A stretch of DNA of 53,945 nt from Cyclobacteriaceae bacterium. Its GTDB lineage: Bacteria > Bacteroidota > Bacteroidia > Cytophagales > Cyclobacteriaceae. Below, one piece after another: positions 43,320 through 51,446 of the stretch. Positions within the stretch are counted from its first letter, which is position 1. Each line of letters begins with the position of its first letter. The stretch spans positions 1 to 53,945 of the forward strand of contig WFNR01000138.1 in the NCBI GenBank assembly GCA_015488485.1, read 5' to 3'. The notes under the pieces are model-generated. The model saw only the letters and a program-made list of their open reading frames with translations, was not told the origin of the DNA and ran no database searches. The position numbers and the translations under genes are program-made.

Positions 43320-45194
43320 TTACTTTACAGGTATGCCCCGGATAATTCTGCGTGCTTCTTCCAGCGAATGATGGGTATGGGCAAATTGCACCCCGTGCTT
43401 GGCCAGCTCTTCCTGCATCATGGCAAAATATTGATCATCCTTACCATCTTCTTCATCATGCAAAATAATGATCTTTTGTACGCCCAACTCTTCGGCTTCG
43501 CTCAGTATGTTGCGCACAAACCACTCCCGGTCGGTCTGCGGCACCCAGCCCAGGTTACGTACATCGGCCAGACAGCCATAGCACTTATAATTACGGAAAA
43601 TATCCAGATTACGCTGCAGCACCTCTTTGTATTCATCAGAGGTAGGCTTGCGCTTCCACACGAGTGTAGAAATGCAATCCGCTGCATCAAACCAAATGAT
43701 AGCCACATCCGATTCATAATAAACCTGCTCGGCAATCTCTTCCTTCTCACTCTTCGGGAAAATCAACCTGAAAGTCGTGCCTTTACCCACCTCGCTCTCA
43801 ACCTCAATACGTCCGCCCAGGGCTTCTACTTGCTGCTTTACCAGGAAAAGACCCAGCCCTTTACCATCCGTATGGTCGTGAAAGCGCTTGTACATACCAA
43901 AGAGCTTTTCACCAAAACACTCCAGGTCAATACCCACACCATTATCTTCGATAGTGATAAAGACCTGATCGCCTTTTTCTACACTGGCTACTTTTATCTT
44001 ACAGGGCTTATTTGCCTGGCGGTATTTAAGTGAGTTGCTCAGCAGATTATAAAAGATACTATTCAGATACGAGCGAATACAATAGGCATTATCATAGGCA
44101 AAATCGGTGGATATATCGGCCTTGCAGTGCGTAATTTGATCCTGCAACATGGCTTGTACCCTGTCGAATTCTTCGCTTAGCGAAACATTTTCTTTTATCT
44201 GGAAAAGGTGATTTCGTATATCCATTACCTTGCCCAGGTCTTTCAAGATCATATCCATTGCCCGGGCCGATGATTTGATATGCTCGATCAGCTGGGCACG
44301 GCTCTCTTCATCTTTCTCCAGCTCAAAAAGTTGGGTAAGCCCCAGCAGGTTAGCCACCGGTGAGCGCAGGTTATGCGACAGGGTATTGGAAAACTGGCGC
44401 AACTCGGAATTATGCTTAATCAGCTCTTCGTTGGCCAGCTTGAGTTCCCAGGTGCGTTTATCGACAATCTTTTGCAGCTCTTCATTTTGTTGCTTCAAGG
44501 TAACCGCCTGCTGGCGAATAGTATTGCCGGCCTCGATCAATTCTTTGTTCGACTCACGCAACCGTTTTACCAACGACATATTTTTTTCTACCAGGATCTC
44601 ATTATTAAACTTGAAAATAAGCAAGGCCACCATAACAAAAGTATAGGTGACCAGAAAGTAAAGATTGGTGATATCATAACCTACCTTGGGAGGCCCCAGC
44701 ATTTGTTCGTAGCCAATACCCAGCATATTACTTATAGGGTCGAAAAACCAAATAAGCAGGCCGGGAATAAGCATGCCGGCAATCAGCAGTAGTTTTTGGC
44801 GGGCCGGAAAAACCACTATCGGGATAACCACCGTACCGAGCAAAATAACCCGTACATTAAAAAAAGTATATTCGGTTACCACCTCCGGGTTCTGCTCTCT
44901 GAGGATTACCGAAACATAAAAAGTAAAAAGCGGTACCAGAAAAGAAAGCACAATACGGCTTGCTGTGTGCCATTTCTTGTAACTTAGAAATACAATAGAA
45001 AAAAAGAACCAGGCCAGTACAAAGATGGTAACGGTAGCTGAATAGGCACCAAAACGAGAGTAGAGAAATCCGGAGATAACCAGATCACTGATGCCGATCA
45101 TCAGGGCAATCAGGTTGGTATTGCGTATATAACGTATCTCGCCCGAGGGGGTAGAATGGGATACACCAATATTCAACAACCTGTCAAGAAACAT
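43320..45194 (-). CDS. Membrane sensor histidine kinase with C-terminal STAS/SpoIIAA-like domain
   Basis: The N-terminal 200 residues form six to seven membrane helices; a coiled coil (about residues 205-265) leads to the HisKA domain (FSNTLSHNLRSPVANLLGLT, with the phospho-His) and a HATPase domain with NLLSNSLKYR, DNGVGID and GKGLGLFLV. The last 130 residues are not a receiver domain: the sequence AIIWFDAADCISTLVWKRKP and KCYGCLADVRNLGWVPQTDR follows the STAS/SpoIIAA-like pattern seen in many small Bacteroidota proteins. No response regulator is adjacent. The signal is unknown. The gene follows the cys operon in the same direction 67 bases later but need not belong to it. Confidence 0.85.
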   Translation of the reverse strand: MFLDRLLNIGVSHSTPSGEIRYIRNTNLIALMIGISDLVISGFLYSRFGAYSATVTIFVLAWFFFSIVFLSYKKWHTASRIVLSFLVPLFTFYVSVILREQNPEVVTEYTFFNVRVILLGTVVIPIVVFPARQKLLLIAGMLIPGLLIWFFDPISNMLGIGYEQMLGPPKVGYDITNLYFLVTYTFVMVALLIFKFNNEILVEKNMSLVKRLRESNKELIEAGNTIRQQAVTLKQQNEELQKIVDKRTWELKLANEELIKHNSELRQFSNTLSHNLRSPVANLLGLTQLFELEKDEESRAQLIEHIKSSARAMDMILKDLGKVMDIRNHLFQIKENVSLSEEFDRVQAMLQDQITHCKADISTDFAYDNAYCIRSYLNSIFYNLLSNSLKYRQANKPCKIKVASVEKGDQVFITIEDNGVGIDLECFGEKLFGMYKRFHDHTDGKGLGLFLVKQQVEALGGRIEVESEVGKGTTFRLIFPKSEKEEIAEQVYYESDVAIIWFDAADCISTLVWKRKPTSDEYKEVLQRNLDIFRNYKCYGCLADVRNLGWVPQTDREWFVRNILSEAEELGVQKIIILHDEEDGKDDQYFAMMQEELAKHGVQFAHTHHSLEEARRIIRGIPVK

Positions 45195-45261
45195 TACGCC
45201 AAACTATCTAAAAATAAACCAGTAGATAAAATTACAAAAAATGATGTTTAAAAACCAATCC

Positions 45262-46524
45262 TTACAAAATCATCCCTGCGCCAACTGTTTCATTGGTGGC
45301 CTCATCAATCAATATCAGGCTGCCGGTTTCACGGTTGCGTTCGTAGCGGTCGTATAGCAAAGGTTTGGTAGTTCTTATTTTTATTCTGGCTATATCATTC
45401 ATGTCTATTTGCTTATCGTCTTCATGGCGGTGCAGGGTGTTGATATCCAGTTTATATTTTACTTCCTTTATAATACAACGTACATCGTTGGTGGTGTGCT
45501 TTACGGCATATTTACCATTGGGCACCAGCGGCTTGTCATTCAGCCAGCAGACCATCAAATCGATATCCTGTCCTACCTGCGGCTGGTTGTTTTCACGCAC
45601 AATCATATCACCCCGGCTTACGTCTATGTCATCTTCCAGGGTCATCACTACCGACATCGGAGAAAAAGCCTCATCTAGCGGGCCGTCCATCGTTTCTATG
45701 CTTTTGATGCGCGAGGCAAAACCGGAAGGCAGCACCACTACCTCATCCCCCGGCTTAAATACTCCGGAGGCCACGCGGCCGGCATAACCGCGAAAATCGT
45801 GATATTCATCCGATTGCGGCCTGATCACCCACTGCACCGGAAAGCGGCAGTCTATGTGGTTGTGGTCCGAGCCGATATGGATGTTTTCCAGCAGATAGAG
45901 TAAAGTACCGCCTTTGTACCAGGGCATATTGGCTGACTCATGCACTACATTATCGCCATGCAAGGCGCTGATAGGCACGAACCGCACATCCACTACATTC
46001 AACTTGCTGGTAAAGGCTTCCAGGTCGGCTTTTATCTGCTCATAGACCTCCTCGGCATAATCCACCAGATCCATCTTGTTGATACAAAAGACAATATGCG
46101 GAATACCCAGCAAGGTAGCGATAATGGTATGGCGGTGCGTTTGCTCCTGAATACCAAGACGGGCATCCACCAGGATGATGGCCAGATTGGCCGTAGAGGC
46201 GCCCGTTACCATGTTGCGTGTGTACTGAATATGCCCCGGTGTATCGGCAATGATGAATTTTCGCTTAGGGGTGGCAAAATAGCGGTAGGCCACATCGATG
46301 GTGATGCCCTGCTCGCGCTCGGCCCGCAGTCCATCGGTGAGCAAGGCCAGGTTTACCGTAGCATCGCCCTTGCGCTTGCTCGAGGCCTCTATGGCTTCGT
46401 ACTGGTCTTCGAATATCGATTTGGAGTCGTAGAGCAACCGGCCGATCAGCGTGCTTTTGCCATCGTCCACGCTACCGGCTGTGGTAAAGCGCAACAGCTC
46501 CATATTGGTGTAATTGTTGGTCAT
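45262..46524 (-). CDS. cysN: Sulfate adenylyltransferase large (GTPase) subunit CysN
   Basis: Translation-factor-type GTPase motifs are complete: GSVDDGKSTLIGRLLYDS, DTPGHIQYTRNM and NKMD, followed by the two EF-Tu-like beta-barrel domains. With CysD it forms ATP sulfurylase, which makes adenosine 5'-phosphosulfate; GTP hydrolysis by CysN drives the reaction. The 420-residue protein lacks a fused APS kinase; that enzyme is encoded separately upstream. It lies 59 bases downstream of cysD in the same operon. Confidence 0.96.
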   Translation of the reverse strand: MTNNYTNMELLRFTTAGSVDDGKSTLIGRLLYDSKSIFEDQYEAIEASSKRKGDATVNLALLTDGLRAEREQGITIDVAYRYFATPKRKFIIADTPGHIQYTRNMVTGASTANLAIILVDARLGIQEQTHRHTIIATLLGIPHIVFCINKMDLVDYAEEVYEQIKADLEAFTSKLNVVDVRFVPISALHGDNVVHESANMPWYKGGTLLYLLENIHIGSDHNHIDCRFPVQWVIRPQSDEYHDFRGYAGRVASGVFKPGDEVVVLPSGFASRIKSIETMDGPLDEAFSPMSVVMTLEDDIDVSRGDMIVRENNQPQVGQDIDLMVCWLNDKPLVPNGKYAVKHTTNDVRCIIKEVKYKLDINTLHRHEDDKQIDMNDIARIKIRTTKPLLYDRYERNRETGSLILIDEATNETVGAGMIL

Positions 46525-46583
46525 ATTTTTTTCAGTTGTTTAAAATGCAGGCATTTTGCGTGCTTTTGCCTGTAAATTTATGT

Positions 46584-47492
46584 TTAAAAATAGCCTTCCT
46601 TTTTCCTGTCTTCCATAGCGGCTTCGGAGCGCTTGTCATCGGCCCGGGTGCCGCGCTCGGTAGTACGCGAAGCCGCCACTTCGGCAATGATTTTTTCCAG
46701 CGTATCGGCCTCCGAAAACACCGCACCGGTACAGGTGGCATCACCTATGGTACGAAAACGCACCACTTTCTTTTCTACCACTTCGGTATCTTTCAGGGTA
46801 ATAAAATCGGTTACCGCCATCACCACGCCATCGCGCTCAAACACCTCACGCTCATGGGCAAAATAAAGGCCGGGCAATTCGATGTTCTCATGTAAAATAT
46901 ATTGCCACACGTCCATTTCGGTCCAGTTAGACAAAGGAAAGACCCTGAAGTGCTCGCCATAATGCTTGCGACCGTTAAACAGGTTCCACAGCTCCGGGCG
47001 TTGGTTTTTGGGGTCCCACTGACCGAATTCATCGCGATGCGAAAAGAAACGCTCCTTGGCACGGGCTTTTTCTTCGTCACGCCTGGCACCCCCGATCACC
47101 GCATCGAATTTCTCACGCTCAATTGTTTCCAGCAGGGTTACCGTTTGCAGGGCATTGCGGCTGGCATTGATCCCCCTCTCCTCTACTGCCGTGCCGCGGT
47201 CTATTGAGTCCTGCACCGAGCCGACAATCAATTCAGCGCCAATTTTTTTTACATACTCATCGCGAAAGGCAATGGTTTCCGGGAAGTTATGGCCGGTATC
47301 GATATGCACCAGCGGAAAAGGCATTTTGGCCGGCCAGAAGGCCTTGCGCGCCAGATGTGAGACTACGATAGAGTCTTTTCCTCCGGAAAACAACAACCCT
47401 ACACGCTCGAACTGGGCCGCTACCTCACGCAGCACATAAATAGCCTCTGCTTCCAGGGTCTTTAAATGGTTTATACTGTAGTTCTTCTGCAT
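46584..47492 (-). CDS. cysD: Sulfate adenylyltransferase small subunit CysD
   Basis: This 302-residue protein of the PAPS reductase/ATP pyrophosphatase fold carries the PP-loop LLFSGGKDSIVV, the HIDTGHNFPETIAFRDEYVK segment and the C-terminal SRTTERGTRADDKRSEAAME. It catalyses adenylyl transfer to sulfate, the first step of sulfate assimilation. It is two bases downstream of cysC and upstream of its partner cysN. Confidence 0.96.
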   Translation of the reverse strand: MQKNYSINHLKTLEAEAIYVLREVAAQFERVGLLFSGGKDSIVVSHLARKAFWPAKMPFPLVHIDTGHNFPETIAFRDEYVKKIGAELIVGSVQDSIDRGTAVEERGINASRNALQTVTLLETIEREKFDAVIGGARRDEEKARAKERFFSHRDEFGQWDPKNQRPELWNLFNGRKHYGEHFRVFPLSNWTEMDVWQYILHENIELPGLYFAHEREVFERDGVVMAVTDFITLKDTEVVEKKVVRFRTIGDATCTGAVFSEADTLEKIIAEVAASRTTERGTRADDKRSEAAMEDRKKEGYF

Positions 47493-47494
47493 AA

Positions 47495-48091
47495 TTATTT
47501 CTTTATTTTAGGCAAAACAGCCTGATAGAGCTGTTGCGTTGCTTCTTCTTCGGTGGTTATTTCGGTATCGATTACCAAAAACGGCCGGAGCGGCTCCTCA
47601 AAAGGCGCATCCAGACCGGTAAAGTCTTTTATTTCTCCGCGCAAGGCCTTGGCATAAAGGCCTTTTACATCCCTGCGCGCACATTCATCAAATGAAGCCC
47701 TGACATAAACTTCCAGAAAGTCATTGGGGCCGATAATCCCGGCAGCCATTTTTCGTATTGCCCGGGTAGGGCTGACAAATGAGCAGATGGTTACCACCCC
47801 GGCATCCAAAAACAACCGGGCAGTTTCGGCCACCCTGCGGATATTCTCCTGACGATCGGCCTCGCTGAAGCCGAGGTTGCTGTTAAGCCCGGTACGCAGG
47901 TTGTCACCATCCAGCAGTTTGGTGAGGATACCATCCTGATGCAAGCGCCTTTCCAGGGCACGTGCCAGGGTACTTTTGCCAGAGCCCGACAGGCCAGTCA
48001 TCCATATCACCACACCGTGCTGGGCCAGGAGTTTTTCCTTGTCGGCCCGGCTCAGCATGGTATCGAATATGGGATGAATATGCTTAGTCAT
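47495..48091 (-). CDS. cysC: Adenylylsulfate kinase CysC
   Basis: The P-loop in MTGLSGSGKSTLARALE and the following LLDGDNLRTGLNSNLGFSEA, NIRRVAETARLFLDAG and FVSPTRAIRK segments identify APS kinase, which phosphorylates APS to PAPS. I start at the ATG at 48091 (MTKHIHPIFDTML), which overlaps the end of cysQ by 8 bases; the longer frame runs back into cysQ and encodes no family sequence. Order in the operon is cysQ, cysC, cysD, cysN. Confidence 0.95.
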   Translation of the reverse strand: MTKHIHPIFDTMLSRADKEKLLAQHGVVIWMTGLSGSGKSTLARALERRLHQDGILTKLLDGDNLRTGLNSNLGFSEADRQENIRRVAETARLFLDAGVVTICSFVSPTRAIRKMAAGIIGPNDFLEVYVRASFDECARRDVKGLYAKALRGEIKDFTGLDAPFEEPLRPFLVIDTEITTEEEATQQLYQAVLPKIKK

Positions 48092-48866
48092 GGTCAAAAC
48101 CAAGGCAAAGAAAACTACTATTCCGTAAATTCTCTTTGTTATAACGGAAATGTTGTCCGGGTTGGCTACCTGCATACACCTTACCCCCTGCCGCCTCTAC
48201 AATGGCCTGACCGGCAGCCGTATCCCATTCCATAGTCGGCCCGTGGCGATAATAAACATCGGCCTTACCTTCGGCCACCATGCAAAACTTCAACGAGCTG
48301 CCCACCGCAATACTATCCACCACGTCATAGTGTGCCAGCACTTCCTCCTCCTCCGGGCTGGCATGCGACTTGCTACGCACAGCTATACGCTGGCTCTGTG
48401 ACTGGCGTACTGCCAGTGGTACCAGCCGGTTGTTTTCTTCTTTAAAAGCGCCCCGCTCATCAGCCCAGTACATGATATTTTTTACCGGCACATACACCAC
48501 ACCGGCCACGGGTCGTCCCTGGTCAATCAGCGCCACATTTACCGTAAACTCACCATTGCGGCTGATGAACTCCTTGGTGCCATCGAGCGGATCTACCAGC
48601 CAGAAGCATTGCCAGCGCTGGCGTTCTGCATAGGGCTGGTGCTTTTCTTCTTCCGACAAAATGGGGATTTGCGGGTCTATGGCACGCAGTCCGGCTACCA
48701 AAATACGGTTGGCGGCTGCATCGGCCAGGGTTAGCGGTGAGTCATCGGCCTTGTAGTCCACCTGCCCGCTGCGGGCCGGATCGTGATACACCGCCAGAAT
48801 CGCTTCACCAGCCTGGCGGGCCAGCTCTTTTACCTGATCTATCCATTGAGTTAACATAGTGGCCAT
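48084..48866 (-). CDS. cysQ: 3'(2'),5'-bisphosphate nucleotidase CysQ
   Basis: The inositol monophosphatase-fold motifs are present: LSEEEKH (metal-binding Glu), WLVDPLDGTKEFISRNGEFT (DPxDGT core) and MEWDTAAGQAIVEAAGG near the end. CysQ removes the 3'-phosphate from PAP, a product of PAPS use, so it fits the sulfate operon. ATG codons at 48866 and 48857 are both possible starts. It lies about 35 bases downstream of the FAD-dependent oxidoreductase gene and could be on a transcript started further upstream. Confidence 0.93.
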   Translation of the reverse strand: MATMLTQWIDQVKELARQAGEAILAVYHDPARSGQVDYKADDSPLTLADAAANRILVAGLRAIDPQIPILSEEEKHQPYAERQRWQCFWLVDPLDGTKEFISRNGEFTVNVALIDQGRPVAGVVYVPVKNIMYWADERGAFKEENNRLVPLAVRQSQSQRIAVRSKSHASPEEEEVLAHYDVVDSIAVGSSLKFCMVAEGKADVYYRHGPTMEWDTAAGQAIVEAAGGKVYAGSQPGQHFRYNKENLRNSSFLCLGFDHD

Positions 48867-48900
48867 AAAGGTAGGGTAAAATATAGGGCTGCCATTTATT

Positions 48901-50151
48901 TCAGGCAAATCTGTTTACCGCAAGTTGGCTGATATCGAGCGGCAACTGCTCCCCGGTAATAATAGCTGCCACCAGCTTACCGGTAGCCGGCCCCAGGGTA
49001 AAGCCCAGCATGGCATGGCCGGTGGCTACAGTGAGATTGTGATAATGCTGGTCACGCCCCAGATAAGGCAGGCCGTCAGGCGTGCAAGGGCGCAGGCCGG
49101 CCCATACCGGCAGGTCTTTGGTAAGGCTATATTTATACTGCGGCAGATAGGCTTCCACCGATTTCAGAAAGCCGGCCACCCTGCGTGGGTTGATGCTGCG
49201 GTCGATGCCGGCAATCTCCATAGTACCCGCCAGCCGTACATGATCGCCCATGGGCGTTACCGCTACCCGGGCCTCTACCAATATATAGGCTACTTCTGGT
49301 AGCAAATCCGCATTGTAGCAATCAACACTATATCCTTTACCCGCCTCCAGCAGCATGCCATTGTGCAGGTGGCGGGCCAGCAAAGGCGAGTAGGAGCCGG
49401 CAGCCAGCACTACCTCATCGGCTGTAAAAGCATGCTCTCCGGCCAGTACTTTGGTAATTTTATTGCCGGTCGTTTCAAAATCGGTCACTTCCATGCCGGA
49501 CAGGATTTCTACATTCATCCCGGCAAGCGTCTCATACATCTGCTGCATAAACAGCTCTGGCGGCAGGTAGGCATCACCGGGGAAATACACTGCCCCGGCA
49601 CCCCGGTGCTCCAGCGCAGGATATTCTTCATTGAGCTGGTCGATAGTCAGCAGCCGGGTTTCAATGCCCAGGTCGGCAGCCATATCGGCTATTTCCATTT
49701 CGTGCTTCAGGGTGTTCTGCGTTTGGCAAAACATCAGGATGCCACGGTGTTGCAAGGGCAGGCCTGTGCGTTTGGCAAAGCTATCGTGCAGATCAAGGCT
49801 CATTAGGGCCAGGTTGGCCAGCAATTCCTTGGAGCGCGCCACATGACGCTGGTTGGCATGGCGCATAAACTGCCACCCCCAGCGTATCAGCGTGCGGCTA
49901 AGCCGTGCCTTAATATAAAACGGGCTCTCCGGATTGGTCATCCAGCGCAACCCTTTAGCCACTATGCCCGGGGCCGCCAGCGGCACAAAATGACTGGGAG
50001 AAATAAAGCCGGCATTGCCATAAGAGCAACCGTTAGGTTGGCCATCTTTTTCAAGTACAATAACCGACAAACCTTTTTGGGCTAAAAAATAAGCCGAGCT
50101 CAGCCCGACAATACCCGCCCCGATTACCACTACATCAGCCTGTTTTTCCAT
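48901..50151 (-). CDS. FAD-dependent D-amino-acid dehydrogenase type, probable D-hydroxyproline dehydrogenase
   Basis: The Rossmann-type FAD motif is at the N-terminus (DVVVIGAGIVGLSSAYFLAQ with ...VLEKD), and the C-terminal GLRPCTPDGLPYLGRDQHYH and TVATGHAMLGFTLGPATGKL are typical of DadA-like oxidoreductases. Together with the 4-hydroxyproline epimerase, semialdehyde dehydrogenase and DapA-family genes just upstream, it most likely oxidises cis-4-hydroxy-D-proline to pyrroline-4-hydroxy-2-carboxylate. D-alanine or another D-amino acid remains possible. The ATG at 50151 is preferred; the longer GTG-started frame (50208) runs through a 22-bp palindrome and encodes no family sequence. Confidence 0.85.
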   Translation of the reverse strand: MEKQADVVVIGAGIVGLSSAYFLAQKGLSVIVLEKDGQPNGCSYGNAGFISPSHFVPLAAPGIVAKGLRWMTNPESPFYIKARLSRTLIRWGWQFMRHANQRHVARSKELLANLALMSLDLHDSFAKRTGLPLQHRGILMFCQTQNTLKHEMEIADMAADLGIETRLLTIDQLNEEYPALEHRGAGAVYFPGDAYLPPELFMQQMYETLAGMNVEILSGMEVTDFETTGNKITKVLAGEHAFTADEVVLAAGSYSPLLARHLHNGMLLEAGKGYSVDCYNADLLPEVAYILVEARVAVTPMGDHVRLAGTMEIAGIDRSINPRRVAGFLKSVEAYLPQYKYSLTKDLPVWAGLRPCTPDGLPYLGRDQHYHNLTVATGHAMLGFTLGPATGKLVAAIITGEQLPLDISQLAVNRFA

Positions 50152-50438
50152 TTGCTGCAAACTTACCATCCAGCCTGTTAACCCGGAAAATTCACCTGAA
50201 TTTTCCACCTTTCAGGCCGAAGAATGCCAAAATTCATGTATTTGGTGATTTCTTCATATTTTCATGAAAAGACAATCGATAAAACAATACTTAAAAATAA
50301 GGTCGGTAAATTTTGGCATTTTCGGGATTAACCCTTTTATAAATCCCTGATAATCTGATATTAATAAATCCATATATACATTAATTATAAATCTATTATG
50401 AATAAAGCGGGTTAATCGAACTACCTTTGGTCAATTTT
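50152..50438. promoter_or_regulatory. Intergenic control region between the epimerase and FAD genes
   Basis: About 290 AT-rich bases hold: a perfect inverted repeat with 10-bp arms (GGAAAATTCA at 50185-50194, TGAATTTTCC at 50197-50206); a 12-bp palindrome TTTTCATGAAAA (50259-50270); and a separate 12-base inverted pair, AATGCCAAAATT at 50223-50234 and its complement at 50309-50320. These look like operator sites for the downstream FAD gene. No gene or clear promoter consensus could be fixed. Confidence 0.5.
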
Positions 50439-51446
50439 TCAAACCACCTGAAAACCGAAAGCAAACGGATCGTCCGCTTCATCGATGGTAATCTTGTTTT
50501 CGCCATAAATGCGCGCCCAGCCCTCGATAGATGGCACAATGGCCGGTTTATCTCCAACAGTAGTAACAGCTTCGATACGACCGGTAAACTGACTACCGAT
50601 AATGCTCTCATGTACAAATTCATCACCCTGCTGCAACTCACCGCGGGCTGCCAGCAAGGCCATACGGGCCGAAGTGCCCGTGCCACAGGGCGAGCGGTCG
50701 ATGGCTTTGTCACCATAAAACACGGCATTACGGGCATGCGAATCCGGCTTCCGCGGCTTGCCTGTCCACATCACATGGCTGCAACCCCGAATGGCATTAT
50801 CCTCAGGGTGTACAAACTCCATAGCCCGGTTAACTGCCTCTCGTATGGGCCGGCTCATGGCAATCAGTTCATCGGCATGATAGTCGGCCATGTCAGAAAA
50901 ATTTTCTTGCGGCTCAATGATGGCATAAAAATTACCGCCATAACAAACCGCCACGCGCAACCTGCCCAGATGCGGACTGTCGATTGTCAGCTCTTCCACC
51001 GCTACAAACGAAGGCACATTGGTAAACCTCACCGCTTTTACCTTGCCCTGCTCCTGGCGGTAGGTTACCTCCACCACTCCTGCCGGCACCTCCAGTAGTA
51101 GGCGTCCCGGAGTACGTGGCTTGATCAGGCCCTTTTCAATGGCGACCGTTACCGTGCCAATGGTGCCATGCCCGCACATTGGCAGGCAGCCGCTGGTTTC
51201 GATAAACAACACCCCGGCATCGTGCTGTGGATTGGCGGGCGGATAAAGAATGGCCCCTGACATCATATCATGGCCGCGCGGTTCAAACATCAGGCCCAGG
51301 CGTATCCAATCGTATTCCCGCAAAAAATGCTGGCGCCTGTCCATCATAGTGGCGCCTTGCAGATCAGGGCCACCGGCTGCCACCACCCGCACCGGATTAC
51401 CGCAGGTATGGGCATCAATACAGGTAAATGTCTGCTTTACAGCCAT
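50439..51446 (-). CDS. 4-hydroxyproline 2-epimerase
   Basis: A proline racemase-family protein of 335 residues with both catalytic Cys: C91 in PMCGHGTIG and C254 in DRSPCGTGTSA. Having two Cys separates epimerases from the trans-3-hydroxy-proline dehydratases, which have Thr in the second place. The conserved H in MCGHG and the HDMMSGAILYPP region fit 4-hydroxyproline 2-epimerase, which converts trans-4-hydroxy-L-proline to the cis-D form. The stop codon of the upstream dehydrogenase abuts its start without a gap. Confidence 0.9.
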   Translation of the reverse strand: MAVKQTFTCIDAHTCGNPVRVVAAGGPDLQGATMMDRRQHFLREYDWIRLGLMFEPRGHDMMSGAILYPPANPQHDAGVLFIETSGCLPMCGHGTIGTVTVAIEKGLIKPRTPGRLLLEVPAGVVEVTYRQEQGKVKAVRFTNVPSFVAVEELTIDSPHLGRLRVAVCYGGNFYAIIEPQENFSDMADYHADELIAMSRPIREAVNRAMEFVHPEDNAIRGCSHVMWTGKPRKPDSHARNAVFYGDKAIDRSPCGTGTSARMALLAARGELQQGDEFVHESIIGSQFTGRIEAVTTVGDKPAIVPSIEGWARIYGENKITIDEADDPFAFGFQVV

